Source: Sporofaciens musculi (GTDB lineage: Bacteria; Bacillota; Clostridia; Lachnospirales; Lachnospiraceae). Taken from it: a stretch of DNA of 64,000 bases. Below are positions 52,672-61,600 of the stretch, one piece after another. Made by a program: the position numbers and the translations under genes. Every line of letters begins with the position of its first letter. Positions within the stretch are counted from its first letter, which is position 1. Where the stretch lies: positions 434,501 to 498,500 of the forward strand of contig NZ_WUQX01000001.1 in the NCBI RefSeq assembly GCF_009830285.1, written 5' to 3'. The notes below the pieces were generated by a model that saw only the letters and a list, made by a program, of their open reading frames with translations, ran no database searches and was not told the DNA's origin.

Positions 52672-54111
52672 ATGGAACAGACAAAAAACATTATTGAATT
52701 AAAGCATATTACCAAAACCTACGAGGACGGCTATACTGCTGTGTCTGATTTTAATCTTGAGGTGAAGCAGGGAGAGTTCATCACATTTCTGGGGCCCTCA
52801 GGATGCGGGAAGACTACGACTCTGCGGATGATTGCGGGGTTTGATATTCCCACAGAGGGAGAGATTCTGTTAAACGGAGCTCCGATTACAAGTCTGCCGC
52901 CGAATAAAAGGCCGATTAATACTGTGTTCCAGCGGTATGCTCTGTTTCCGCATATGAATATCTATGAAAATATCGCTTTTGGGCTGCGCCAGAAGAAGAC
53001 GCCGGAGAAGGTAATTGCCAAGAAGGTGAAGAAAGTTTTAGAGCTGGTAGATTTGGAGGGCTTCGAGAACCGAAAGGTTGATACGCTGTCCGGCGGGCAG
53101 CAGCAGAGAGTTGCCATTGCGCGGGCGGTGGTCAATGAACCGCAGATTCTCCTCCTGGATGAGCCTCTTGGGGCGCTGGATTTGAAGATGCGAAAGGAGA
53201 TGCAGTTAGAGCTTAAGGAAATGCACCGAGAGCTTGGAATTACATTTATCTACGTAACCCATGACCAGGAGGAGGCTCTTACCATGTCGGATAAGATTGT
53301 GGTTATGTCAGAGGGAAAGATGCAGCAGATTGGCACGCCGGAGGATATTTACAATGAGCCCATCAATGCATTTGTGGCAGATTTTATCGGTGACAGTAAT
53401 ATTTTCAACGGAATTATGACGGGAAAACTGAAAGTCAGATTCTGCGGCGGGGAGTTTCCCTGTGTGGACGATATCGAGGAGGGAACCCATATTACGGCTG
53501 TAGTGCGGCCGGAGGATGTGAACCTGACGGCGCCGGATTCGGGGAGGATTCGGGGAACTGTGACCTCTGTGATTTTTAAAGGCATGCACTATGAGATTAC
53601 CGTGGAGTCAGGGAAAAATGAGATTGTCGCTCAGTCGGTCCACGCTGCCAAGGTGGGAGATCGCGTCGGTGTGCAGGTAGAGCCAGACAACATCCATGTT
53701 ATGATTGCAGAGGATCACACGAACATTTTTGCGGCGGAGATTAATAAGAATTATGAGCTGGAGTACAATGGTACGGTTCTGGATGTGAGCCTGACGGATA
53801 TCGTCAAGGGAAGCGTCATGTCGGAGGATGGGAGCTGGCTGGATGGGAAAGGACTTGAGCTGGACCCGAAGAAGGTGCGAATCAAGATTTCCATCAAGCC
53901 TCAGGATATTGAGCTGACGGATGATCAGGATGAAGGACTGGTGCAGGGATATATCAGCAACTTGATCTATAAGGGCGACCATTACAGTTATGTGATACAC
54001 ACGGACTTGGAGCAGGATTTTGTGGTAAATGATGAGTATCTCTGGAATATGGAGGATCAGGTCGGGTTATTGATGCCTGTGGATAAGATGATCTTTACAG
54101 TGAAGAAGTAG
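52672..54111 (+). CDS. potA: spermidine/putrescine ABC transporter ATPase PotA
   Basis: About 479 residues from ATG 52672 (SD GGGGG). All ABC motifs are present: Walker A GPSGCGKTT, Q-loop FQRYALFPH, signature LSGGQQQRVAIARA, Walker B LLLDEPLGALD, and H-loop VTHDQEEA. Usual PotA is 350-380 residues. The extra 100 residues form a second TOBE-like segment (SIKPQDIELTDDQDEG, YISNLIYKGDHYSYVI) after the normal one (AVVRPEDVNL). This may be a regulatory duplication. Second gene of the operon. Confidence 0.94.
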   Translation: MEQTKNIIELKHITKTYEDGYTAVSDFNLEVKQGEFITFLGPSGCGKTTTLRMIAGFDIPTEGEILLNGAPITSLPPNKRPINTVFQRYALFPHMNIYENIAFGLRQKKTPEKVIAKKVKKVLELVDLEGFENRKVDTLSGGQQQRVAIARAVVNEPQILLLDEPLGALDLKMRKEMQLELKEMHRELGITFIYVTHDQEEALTMSDKIVVMSEGKMQQIGTPEDIYNEPINAFVADFIGDSNIFNGIMTGKLKVRFCGGEFPCVDDIEEGTHITAVVRPEDVNLTAPDSGRIRGTVTSVIFKGMHYEITVESGKNEIVAQSVHAAKVGDRVGVQVEPDNIHVMIAEDHTNIFAAEINKNYELEYNGTVLDVSLTDIVKGSVMSEDGSWLDGKGLELDPKKVRIKISIKPQDIELTDDQDEGLVQGYISNLIYKGDHYSYVIHTDLEQDFVVNDEYLWNMEDQVGLLMPVDKMIFTVKK

Positions 54112-54122
54112 GAGGCGGATAC

Positions 54123-54917
54123 ATGAAGAAACGTACATTTTCCAGAAAATATCTGGGAATTCCATATGCGCTTTTTCTCGCGCTTTTTGTTGCGGCCCCT
54201 TTAATTGTGCTGCTTTATTATGCCTTTACAGACGGACAGGGGCAGTTTACCATTCAAAATCTGACGGGTTTTTTTACGGACCCCAATACCCTTGGCACCC
54301 TTTGTTATAGCTTTGGCGTTGCGTCAGTTACGACGCTTATGTGCCTTATGCTGGCGTATCCCCTGGCCTATGTCCTTGCCACTGGCAGAATGAAGGGCAA
54401 GACAGTCATTGTATTGATTTTTATTATGCCCATGTGGATTAATTTTTCTCTGCGCATTACAGCATTGAAGGAGATTCTTACCTGGATTGAGGGGAATCTG
54501 GCGTACCATCCTTTTCTCAACACTGTTCTTGGTATGAGCTATGATTTTCTGCCCTTCATGATTTTGCCGATTTATACGACCATCTCTAAGCTGGATGGCG
54601 CTCTTTTAGAGGCGGCAAGAGATTTAGGGGCGGGAGAAGCCCAGACATTTTTGAAGGTGACGCTGCCCCTGTCTCTGCCAGGGATTTTAAGCGGGGTAGC
54701 CATGGTTTTTCTGCCTGCTATGACGAATTATGTAGTGCTGGATATGCTGTACAACAGCACCTACATTATGGGAAGTCTGATTGGAAGCTATTTTGCGGCG
54801 TATAATTGGAACGGAGGCTCTATGATTGCGTTGATCCTTCTGGGAATCATCTGTCTGTTTACGCTGCTATCCGGCGGGATGGAAGAAGACAATACGAGAG
54901 GAGGGGCGCTGCTATGA
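54123..54917 (+). CDS. potB: spermidine/putrescine permease PotB
   Basis: 264 residues, six membrane helices. The EAA loop that contacts the ATPase is LLEAARDLGAGEAQTFLKVTLP. It starts 11 bp after potA, and its stop overlaps the potC start (ATGA). It forms the heterodimeric channel with PotC. Confidence 0.94.
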   Translation: MKKRTFSRKYLGIPYALFLALFVAAPLIVLLYYAFTDGQGQFTIQNLTGFFTDPNTLGTLCYSFGVASVTTLMCLMLAYPLAYVLATGRMKGKTVIVLIFIMPMWINFSLRITALKEILTWIEGNLAYHPFLNTVLGMSYDFLPFMILPIYTTISKLDGALLEAARDLGAGEAQTFLKVTLPLSLPGILSGVAMVFLPAMTNYVVLDMLYNSTYIMGSLIGSYFAAYNWNGGSMIALILLGIICLFTLLSGGMEEDNTRGGALL

Positions 54918-55717
54918 TGAGAAAAGCATGGAAATGGATGGTTATTATCGTTGTCCTTTTGTTTCTGTATCTGCCGATTCTGGTGCTGGCAGTATATAGC
55001 TTCACGGATGCCACGAATATCGGTGCAATCCGTGGTTTTTCCCTGCATAATTATGTGACCCTTTTTACAACGCCGGAGCTGGTGGATATGATTCTTGGAA
55101 CCGTAGCTCTGGCTCTGGGCTCGGCTGTGATTGCCACCGTTCTTGGAACCATAGGCGCAATCGGCTCCTTTTATTCCAGAAAGGGGATGGCGTCGGCAAT
55201 TACGACGATGAACCAGGTGCCGGTTGTAAATGCGGATGTGGTGACAGGCTTTTCCATCTGCATCCTTCTGGTGGTGGTTTGCGGTATCAGTAAGGATACC
55301 TTTATTCCGCTGGTGGCGGGGCATGTGACACTCTGCGCGCCCTTTGTGTTCTTGTCTGTGATTCCGAAGCTTAAGCAGATGGATTCCAGTATCTACGAGG
55401 CTGCTTTAGATTTGGGGGCCACGCCCCTCGTTGCGCTGACCAAGGTGGTAATCCCACAGATTTTTCCAGGGATTATATCTGGCTTTGCCATGGCTGTGAC
55501 ACTGTCTCTGGACGATTATTTTGTGGCAACCTATACGAAGCCGGCCACATTTGACACCATCAGTACCTATGTGGTAAATGCAACCAAAGGCGCTCAGACT
55601 ACGATTAAGACTGCCCTGTGGGCGTTGTCTACGGTAATATTCCTTCTTGTGGTAGTATTTTCGGTGGTGATGAATGTCCGTGCTGCGGGGCAGGGACAGG
55701 AAAGAAAGGGAGTGTGA
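54914..55717 (+). CDS. potC: spermidine/putrescine permease PotC
   Basis: 267 residues from ATG 54914. Six membrane helices. EAA loop IYEAALDLGATPLVALTKVVIP, followed by GIISGFAMAVTLSLDDYFVATYT, a PotC-type signature. Start coupled to potB; stop 2 bp before the potD GTG. Confidence 0.94.
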   Translation: MMRKAWKWMVIIVVLLFLYLPILVLAVYSFTDATNIGAIRGFSLHNYVTLFTTPELVDMILGTVALALGSAVIATVLGTIGAIGSFYSRKGMASAITTMNQVPVVNADVVTGFSICILLVVVCGISKDTFIPLVAGHVTLCAPFVFLSVIPKLKQMDSSIYEAALDLGATPLVALTKVVIPQIFPGIISGFAMAVTLSLDDYFVATYTKPATFDTISTYVVNATKGAQTTIKTALWALSTVIFLLVVVFSVVMNVRAAGQGQERKGV

Positions 55718-55719
55718 CT

Positions 55720-57216
55720 GTGAGAATGTTAAGAGGAAGGGCTGTCTGTATGGCGATTGCGCTGTGTATTTCATCCTCTGTCTGTTCCATGGCGGTAAGC
55801 GCTTCGGACAGTAAAGATGAAAAAGAAGTCACCTTACGTATCTGCAACTGGGAGGAATATATTGACCTTGGAGACTGGGACGAGGAGGAGACAATAGACC
55901 TGGACAGCGGTGATATTATCGGGGAAAATACCATGATGGAGGATTTCACTGAATGGTATTATGAGACTTATGGAATCCGTGTAAAGATTGAGTATTCTAC
56001 CTTTGGAACCAACGAAGACTTATACAATATGCTAACGCTGGGAGATACCTATGACCTGGTATGCCCATCGGAATATATGATTATGAAATTACTGACAGAG
56101 GATCAGCTTATGCCGCTGTCCGAAGAATTCTTCGATACTTCGGACCAGAATAATTATTATACCAATGGAGTGTCGCCCTATATCAGAGACATTTTTGAAG
56201 AAAATGAAATCGAAGGCAAGCCCTGGGCAGACTATGCGGCAGGCTACATGTGGGGAATTACTGGGATTGTGTATAACCCAGAGCTGGTAAGCGAGGAGGA
56301 TGCCTCAAGCTGGAAGCTTCTGAATGATCCGGCATACCGCAGAAAAATTACCCTCAAAGATAATGTGCGGGATTCTTATTTTGCAGCAGTAGGCGCTATT
56401 AAATCAGAGCTTTTGACTTCTGAGGAATTCTTAAGCGCGCCGGATTACCAGAAGCGGCTGGAGGAGGAGATGAATGATACGTCAAAGGAGACGATTGCCA
56501 AAGCCCAGGAGTATCTGCAGGATGTGAAGAATAATGCCTATTCCTTTGAGACTGATTCCGGCAAGGCGGATATGGTTACAGGAAAGGTGGCGGCAAACTA
56601 TCAGTGGTCTGGAGACGGTGTGTATACCATGGACCAGGCGGATGAAGACGGATTTCCACTTGCGTTTGCCGTTCCTAAGGAGGCTACGAATATCTATTTT
56701 GACGGATGGGTGATGCTGAAAAATGGGATTAATGGGGATTTTGCGAAGCAGCATGCAGCGGAGGCGTTCATCAATTTTAATTCCAGGCCAGATAATGTAA
56801 TTCGGAATATGTATTATGTGGGGTATACATCAGTGATTTCCGGAGGAGACGATATGCGTATCTTCGAGTATGCTGACTTTTGCTACGGCGCCTCCAAGGA
56901 GGAGACGGATACTTCTGAGTATGACCTGGGATATTTCTTTTGTGAAGGAGAAGGGAATGAGGGGGATGAGTATGTGATTACAGCTCCCTCGGATCAGGTG
57001 TACCGTCAGTTATTTGCCCGTTATCCTACAGGGGATGCCATGAAACGGTCTGCGCTGATGGTAAGCTTTGATGACGAGCAAAATAGAGCTATTAACCAGA
57101 TGTGGATTAATGTCCGGTGTTATAATATCCATGATGTACCGTTATGGGCGTGGGGGCTTGCAGGAATCGCGGTGTGTGCTCTGGCGGTCTTTGGGGTAAA
57201 GAAAGTCAGAAGGTAA
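55720..57216 (+). CDS. potD: spermidine/putrescine substrate-binding protein PotD, C-terminally anchored
   Basis: About 498 residues from GTG 55720 (SD GGGAG). An N-terminal secretion helix (AVCMAIALCISSSVCSMAVSA) is followed by the solute-binding fold: LRICNWEEYID, a signature of polyamine-binding proteins; YDLVCPSEYMI; and WADYAAGYMWGITGIVYNP. It lacks a convincing lipobox. Instead it ends with a membrane helix and basic tail (VPLWAWGLAGIAVCALAVFGVKKVRR, shown here in pieces: helix LAGIAVCALAVFG, tail KKVRR). Most Gram-positive PotD proteins are lipoproteins, so this anchoring is unusual. It is also longer than the usual 350 residues. Confidence 0.92.
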   Translation: MRMLRGRAVCMAIALCISSSVCSMAVSASDSKDEKEVTLRICNWEEYIDLGDWDEEETIDLDSGDIIGENTMMEDFTEWYYETYGIRVKIEYSTFGTNEDLYNMLTLGDTYDLVCPSEYMIMKLLTEDQLMPLSEEFFDTSDQNNYYTNGVSPYIRDIFEENEIEGKPWADYAAGYMWGITGIVYNPELVSEEDASSWKLLNDPAYRRKITLKDNVRDSYFAAVGAIKSELLTSEEFLSAPDYQKRLEEEMNDTSKETIAKAQEYLQDVKNNAYSFETDSGKADMVTGKVAANYQWSGDGVYTMDQADEDGFPLAFAVPKEATNIYFDGWVMLKNGINGDFAKQHAAEAFINFNSRPDNVIRNMYYVGYTSVISGGDDMRIFEYADFCYGASKEETDTSEYDLGYFFCEGEGNEGDEYVITAPSDQVYRQLFARYPTGDAMKRSALMVSFDDEQNRAINQMWINVRCYNIHDVPLWAWGLAGIAVCALAVFGVKKVRR

Positions 57217-57313
57217 TTCATAGTTTCTTAATCTTAATTTAATGTTTTTGCTATGTTCATCAAGGGGAAAATAATGTATAATAATGTTCATTACCATAAT
57301 TCGGGAGAAATAT

Positions 57314-58183
57314 ATGAATAAGCCAGTCTTAGGAATTCCGCAGAATACCATAGAGATTCTGCGGAAGTATAACTTTTCATTTCAGAAGAAGTTTGGTCAG
57401 AATTTTCTGATTGATACCCATGTGCTAGATAAGATTATCCGTGCGGCAGACATCAATAAAGAAGACATGGTACTTGAGATCGGGCCTGGAATCGGAACGA
57501 TGACACAGTATCTTGCCGAGGCGGCAGGAAAGGTTGTGGCTGTGGAGATTGATAAGAATCTGATACCCATTCTCTCAGAGACGCTTGAGGGATATGGCAA
57601 TGTGAGGATTATCAATGAAGATGTCTTAAAGCTGGACATCCGAAGTCTTGTAGAAAATGAAAATAAAGGGAAGCCTGTGAAGGTGGTGGCGAATCTTCCG
57701 TACTATATTACGACGCCAATTATTATGGGGCTGTTCGAGGAGCATGTGCCTATAGAGAGTATTACAGTCATGGTGCAAAAAGAAGTTGCGGACAGGATGC
57801 AGACCGGGCCAGGCAGTAAGGATTACGGCGCGCTGTCGTTAGCCGTACAGTATTATGCAAGCCCTTATATTGTAGCCAATGTGCCGCCTAATTGCTTCAT
57901 GCCGCGGCCAAAGGTTGGTTCTGCTGTGATACGGCTGACTTGTCATAAGCATCCGCCGGTGGAGGTTGCGGACGAGAGGCTGATGTTTCATATTATCCGC
58001 GCTTCGTTTAACCAGAGGAGGAAGACCCTGGCTAATGGTCTTAAGAATTCGGACAAGTTAGATTTTTCAAAAGAATTGATTATGGAGGCGATTGAGAGGC
58101 TAGGCAAGGGTGCCAGCGTCAGAGGGGAGTCCCTGACGCTGGAAGAATTTGCAGAGCTTAGCAATTATTTTACACATGTATAA
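57314..58183 (+). CDS. rsmA: 16S rRNA dimethyladenosine transferase
   Basis: 289 residues from ATG 57314 (SD GGGAG). A Rossmann methyltransferase that dimethylates A1518 and A1519 of 16S rRNA. Family motifs: KKFGQNFLID near the start, LEIGPGIGTMT (SAM site), VANLPYYITTPII (catalytic NLPY) and FMPRPKVGSAVIRL. It is also called KsgA. No ribosome-linked genes neighbour it here. Confidence 0.96.
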   Translation: MNKPVLGIPQNTIEILRKYNFSFQKKFGQNFLIDTHVLDKIIRAADINKEDMVLEIGPGIGTMTQYLAEAAGKVVAVEIDKNLIPILSETLEGYGNVRIINEDVLKLDIRSLVENENKGKPVKVVANLPYYITTPIIMGLFEEHVPIESITVMVQKEVADRMQTGPGSKDYGALSLAVQYYASPYIVANVPPNCFMPRPKVGSAVIRLTCHKHPPVEVADERLMFHIIRASFNQRRKTLANGLKNSDKLDFSKELIMEAIERLGKGASVRGESLTLEEFAELSNYFTHV

Positions 58184-58324
58184 GAAGTTCTGCGGATTTG
58201 CCTTTCATGATAGATGGTAACTGTTGGTATTTTTGTTATTTGTGTTCTCTGGGAATGGTTATGCATAGGGATGGCAGATTGTACAGGCTATGCAGTTCCG
58301 GTGAGACAGAAAGGAGAGGTGTAT

Positions 58325-59695
58325 ATGGATAAGAAGAAGGAGTTTTCTCTGTTTGAGGTGACGCCGGAGATTGAACATTTTGCCCGATTATGCGATCAGA
58401 ATAATGGGATTGACAAGGAGCTTTATACAAAATATGAAGTTAAGCGGGGGCTTCGTGACTTGAACGGGAAGGGGGTTCTTGCAGGGCTTACGAATATTTC
58501 GGATGTTTGCGCTAAGAAGCTGGTAGATGGGGTGGAGGTTCCCTGTGCCGGTAATCTGTATTATCGAGGCTATAATATCAAGGATTTGGTGAAGGGGTTT
58601 CTTGAGGATAAACACTTCGGATTTGAGGAGATTGCATATCTTTTACTATTTGGGGAGCTGCCGAATGAGAAGGAGTTGGGGGTGTTCCATGATACGCTGG
58701 TTGAACGGCGTACGCTGCCGCCCACCTTTGTAAGAGACGTAATCATGAAGGCGCCGAGCCGTGATATGATGATTAGTCTGTCTCGTTCGATTCTGAATCT
58801 CTATTCCTATGATGATAAGGCGGACGATACGACGATTCCCAATGTACTGCGTCAGTGTCTGAACCTGATCAGCGAATTTCCCATGTTGATGGTTTACGGC
58901 TATCATGCCTACAATTATCGTCTTGGCGAAGATTTGTTTATCTATGCACCGTCACAGGAGTTGTCTACGGCTGAGAATATTCTGATGATGCTTCGGGAGG
59001 ACCGTAAGTATACGGAGCTGGAGGCAAAGATTCTGGATATGGCGCTGGTGCTTCACATGGATCACGGCGGCGGTAATAATTCTACATTTACGACTCATGT
59101 TGTCACTTCCTCCGGAACAGATACATATTCTACGATTGCGGCTGCGCTGGCTTCTCTGAAAGGTCCCAAGCATGGAGGCGCTAATATTAAAGTAACCCAG
59201 ATGTTTGAAGATATGAAGAAGGTTGTAAAAGACTGGAAGGATGAGGACGAGGTACGCCGATATCTCTGCAACCTTCTGGAGAAGAATGGATTTGACCGTA
59301 AAGGGCTGATTTACGGAATGGGACATGCCATCTATTCTGTATCTGACCCAAGAGCAGATATCTTCAAGGTATTCGTAAAACAGCTCGCCCAGGAGAAGGG
59401 CTGTGAGGAGGAGTATGCGCTCTATGAGATGGTTGAGAATATGGCGCCCAAGGTGATTGCCGAGAAGAGAAAGATTTATAAGGGTGTTAATGCGAATGTG
59501 GACTTTTACAGCGGTCTTGTGTACTCAATGCTTGATCTTCCGCCTGCATTGTATACGCCGATCTTCGCAGCAGCGCGAATTGTGGGATGGAGCGCCCATC
59601 GACTGGAGGAGTTAAGGAATGTTGACAAGATTATCCGGCCGGCTTATAAGCCGCTGGCTGAGCATAGAGAATATGTAAGGATGGAAGACAGATAA
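58325..59695 (+). CDS. gltA: citrate synthase
   Basis: 456 residues from ATG 58325 (SD AAAGGAGAGG). It condenses acetyl-CoA and oxaloacetate. Motifs are YRGYNIKDLVKGFLED, LHMDHGGGNNSTF (catalytic His), ASLKGPKHGGANIK, GMGHAIYSVSDPRA (second His) and a late Asp-containing NANVDFYSGLVYSML. It is somewhat longer than the typical 430 residues and matches the long Firmicutes type. It is followed after 2 bp by a serine hydrolase gene. Confidence 0.95.
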   Translation: MDKKKEFSLFEVTPEIEHFARLCDQNNGIDKELYTKYEVKRGLRDLNGKGVLAGLTNISDVCAKKLVDGVEVPCAGNLYYRGYNIKDLVKGFLEDKHFGFEEIAYLLLFGELPNEKELGVFHDTLVERRTLPPTFVRDVIMKAPSRDMMISLSRSILNLYSYDDKADDTTIPNVLRQCLNLISEFPMLMVYGYHAYNYRLGEDLFIYAPSQELSTAENILMMLREDRKYTELEAKILDMALVLHMDHGGGNNSTFTTHVVTSSGTDTYSTIAAALASLKGPKHGGANIKVTQMFEDMKKVVKDWKDEDEVRRYLCNLLEKNGFDRKGLIYGMGHAIYSVSDPRADIFKVFVKQLAQEKGCEEEYALYEMVENMAPKVIAEKRKIYKGVNANVDFYSGLVYSMLDLPPALYTPIFAAARIVGWSAHRLEELRNVDKIIRPAYKPLAEHREYVRMEDR

Positions 59696-59697
59696 GG

Positions 59698-60639
59698 ATG
59701 AAGAAGGAATTTTATTATCTTTCCAGGGATGGGAAGACACAGATACATGCCGTGGAATGGATTCCGGAGGATGAGCCCAAGGGAATAATTCAGATTTGCC
59801 ATGGAATGGTGGAATATATTGAACGTTACCAAGAATTTGCCGAATATCTGTGCAGACGGGGGTATTATGTGACAGGGCATGACCATCTGGGACATGGCAA
59901 ATCTGTGAAGGATGAGGCGGATTATGGATATTTCCCCAAGAAGAACGGGAATCAGTGTGTGATTGGAGACATCCATCAGCTTCGTGTGATTACCTCTAAA
60001 AAGTATCCAAGGGTGCCCTACCTGATGTTAGGACACAGTATGGGCTCCTTCCTGTTGAGACAGTATTTGACCGAGCATGGAATGGGGCTTGCGGGTGTCG
60101 TCATAATGGGGACAGGGTATCAGCCTTTGGCAGTTTTGGAAGCGGGGCAGCTTGTGTGCCGCGTGACGGCTCTGTTTAAGGGCTGGAGATATCGCAGTAA
60201 GTTTGTGGATAACTTAAGCTTCGGAAGCTTTAATAAGAGATTTGAACCAGGCGAGACAGGGAGAGAATGGGTTACTTCGGATGAAGAACACCGTAGACGG
60301 TATGTGGAAGACCCTATGTGCATGTTCCGGTTCACGGTTGGCGGGTATTATCAGATGTTCGAGGGAATGAAGGTTGTTGCAAGGGCAGGAAGCACCGCAC
60401 GGATTCCCAAAGATTTGCCGATTTTGTTTACCGCAGGGGCGGATGATCCGGTAGGGGCATTTGGCAAGAGTGTCATGAAGGTGTATAAGAAGTATAAATC
60501 CGCAGGGCTTAAGAAGGTTGCTATTAAGCTGTATGCAGGCGGGCGGCATGAGATTCTGAATGAGACAATCCGTGAGCAGGTGTACGAGGATCTGTATGTG
60601 TGGTGCGAGCGCTGCGTCAGGATAAGCAAAGGAAGATAG
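59698..60639 (+). CDS. alpha/beta hydrolase (lysophospholipase / monoacylglycerol lipase-like)
   Basis: 313 residues. Serine hydrolase fold with nucleophile elbow GHSMGSF, an early GMVEYIERYQEFAEYL and HDHLGHGKS oxyanion region, LFTAGADDPVG (acid) and YAGGRHEILNE (catalytic His). It is the Hydrolase_4/PldB-like family. It has no signal peptide, so it acts in the cytosol. It starts 2 bp after citrate synthase and is probably co-transcribed. The substrate is not predictable. Confidence 0.9.
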   Translation: MKKEFYYLSRDGKTQIHAVEWIPEDEPKGIIQICHGMVEYIERYQEFAEYLCRRGYYVTGHDHLGHGKSVKDEADYGYFPKKNGNQCVIGDIHQLRVITSKKYPRVPYLMLGHSMGSFLLRQYLTEHGMGLAGVVIMGTGYQPLAVLEAGQLVCRVTALFKGWRYRSKFVDNLSFGSFNKRFEPGETGREWVTSDEEHRRRYVEDPMCMFRFTVGGYYQMFEGMKVVARAGSTARIPKDLPILFTAGADDPVGAFGKSVMKVYKKYKSAGLKKVAIKLYAGGRHEILNETIREQVYEDLYVWCERCVRISKGR

Positions 60640-60790
60640 ATTTTATAACAGAAATCTGGAAGTTATTTACAGGGAGTTCCTTATTTTTTTCATGCTGCCG
60701 TCGATATAAGTAATATAAACATAAATGAGATTTTCTTAGCACGCTAGTGCAGTGTTGTACTAGATCATAAGAAGAAAAGGAGGAAATGCT

Positions 60791-61435
60791 GTGAAAATCA
60801 ATGACCTTTACTATCAGAATGTCCAGTCAACAACTGGCTATACTTCTGTAAATGCGAACAAGACAGCGGCGGCAGATAAGGCTGCACAGGATCAGAACAA
60901 GGATGCGGTGAACGCTGTGGACAACAAGAATTCCCAGGCGAATACAGACCGCGTAGAATTCAGTAAAGACACAAAAGTAACGAACAAGATGAGTGATTCC
61001 GAGAGAGCTTCACTGGTGCAGAGCTTAAAGGCTGATCTGGATAACCAGATGGCACGCTTCACCAACATGATGACCCAGATGTTCCAGAAGCAGGGAATTA
61101 CAGGCGTGAGCGCTCAGGGCGACGACATGTGGAGAAAGATTGCCAGCGGCAACTTCACTGTAGATGCACAGACGAAGGCAGAAGCTCAGCAGGCGATTTC
61201 AGAGGACGGATACTGGGGTGTAAAGCAGACATCACAGAGAATCTTTGATTTTGCTCAGGCGCTTGCAGGAGATGATCCGGATAAGATGAAGGAGATGCAG
61301 GCTGCAATAGAGAAGGGATTTGAGCAGGCTACCAAGTCATGGGGCAAGTCGCTTCCGTCTATTTGTCAGGATACCCACAGCGCTATTGGCGATCTGTTTG
61401 ACAGCTATTACGAGAAGGTTGGAGTTTCCCAATAG
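60791..61435 (+). CDS. uncharacterised helical protein
   Basis: 214 residues from GTG 60791 (SD AAGGAGG). It begins MKINDLYYQNVQ, then an Ala/Asn/Gln-rich low-complexity stretch to about residue 50, then a helical domain (SERASLVQSLKADLDNQMARF, MQAAIEKGFEQATKSWG). No membrane segment or cysteine pair. The MKI start and low-complexity N-terminus resemble proteins that ride with flagellar or export systems in clostridia, but this is not established. It has its own terminator. Confidence 0.7.
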   Translation: MKINDLYYQNVQSTTGYTSVNANKTAAADKAAQDQNKDAVNAVDNKNSQANTDRVEFSKDTKVTNKMSDSERASLVQSLKADLDNQMARFTNMMTQMFQKQGITGVSAQGDDMWRKIASGNFTVDAQTKAEAQQAISEDGYWGVKQTSQRIFDFAQALAGDDPDKMKEMQAAIEKGFEQATKSWGKSLPSICQDTHSAIGDLFDSYYEKVGVSQ

Positions 61436-61460
61436 TAGGACAGAATATTGGTGAAAGTAA

Positions 61461-61492
61461 GGGAACGGGAAGAAAGCACCCGTTCCTTTTTT
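61461..61492 (+). terminator. intrinsic terminator
   Basis: 8-bp stem GGAACGGG / CCCGTTCC with a 9-nt loop, then TTTTTT. It ends the gene before it. Confidence 0.9.
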
Positions 61493-61600
61493 CGATTTAT
61501 TTTATGAAATTATAGGATGCTAGGGTTACATCATCCGTAATTGCGTCGATAGTTATTGTAAGAGGGAGAGGTTAGACTGTGTGACAAAGGGGGATAGGCA

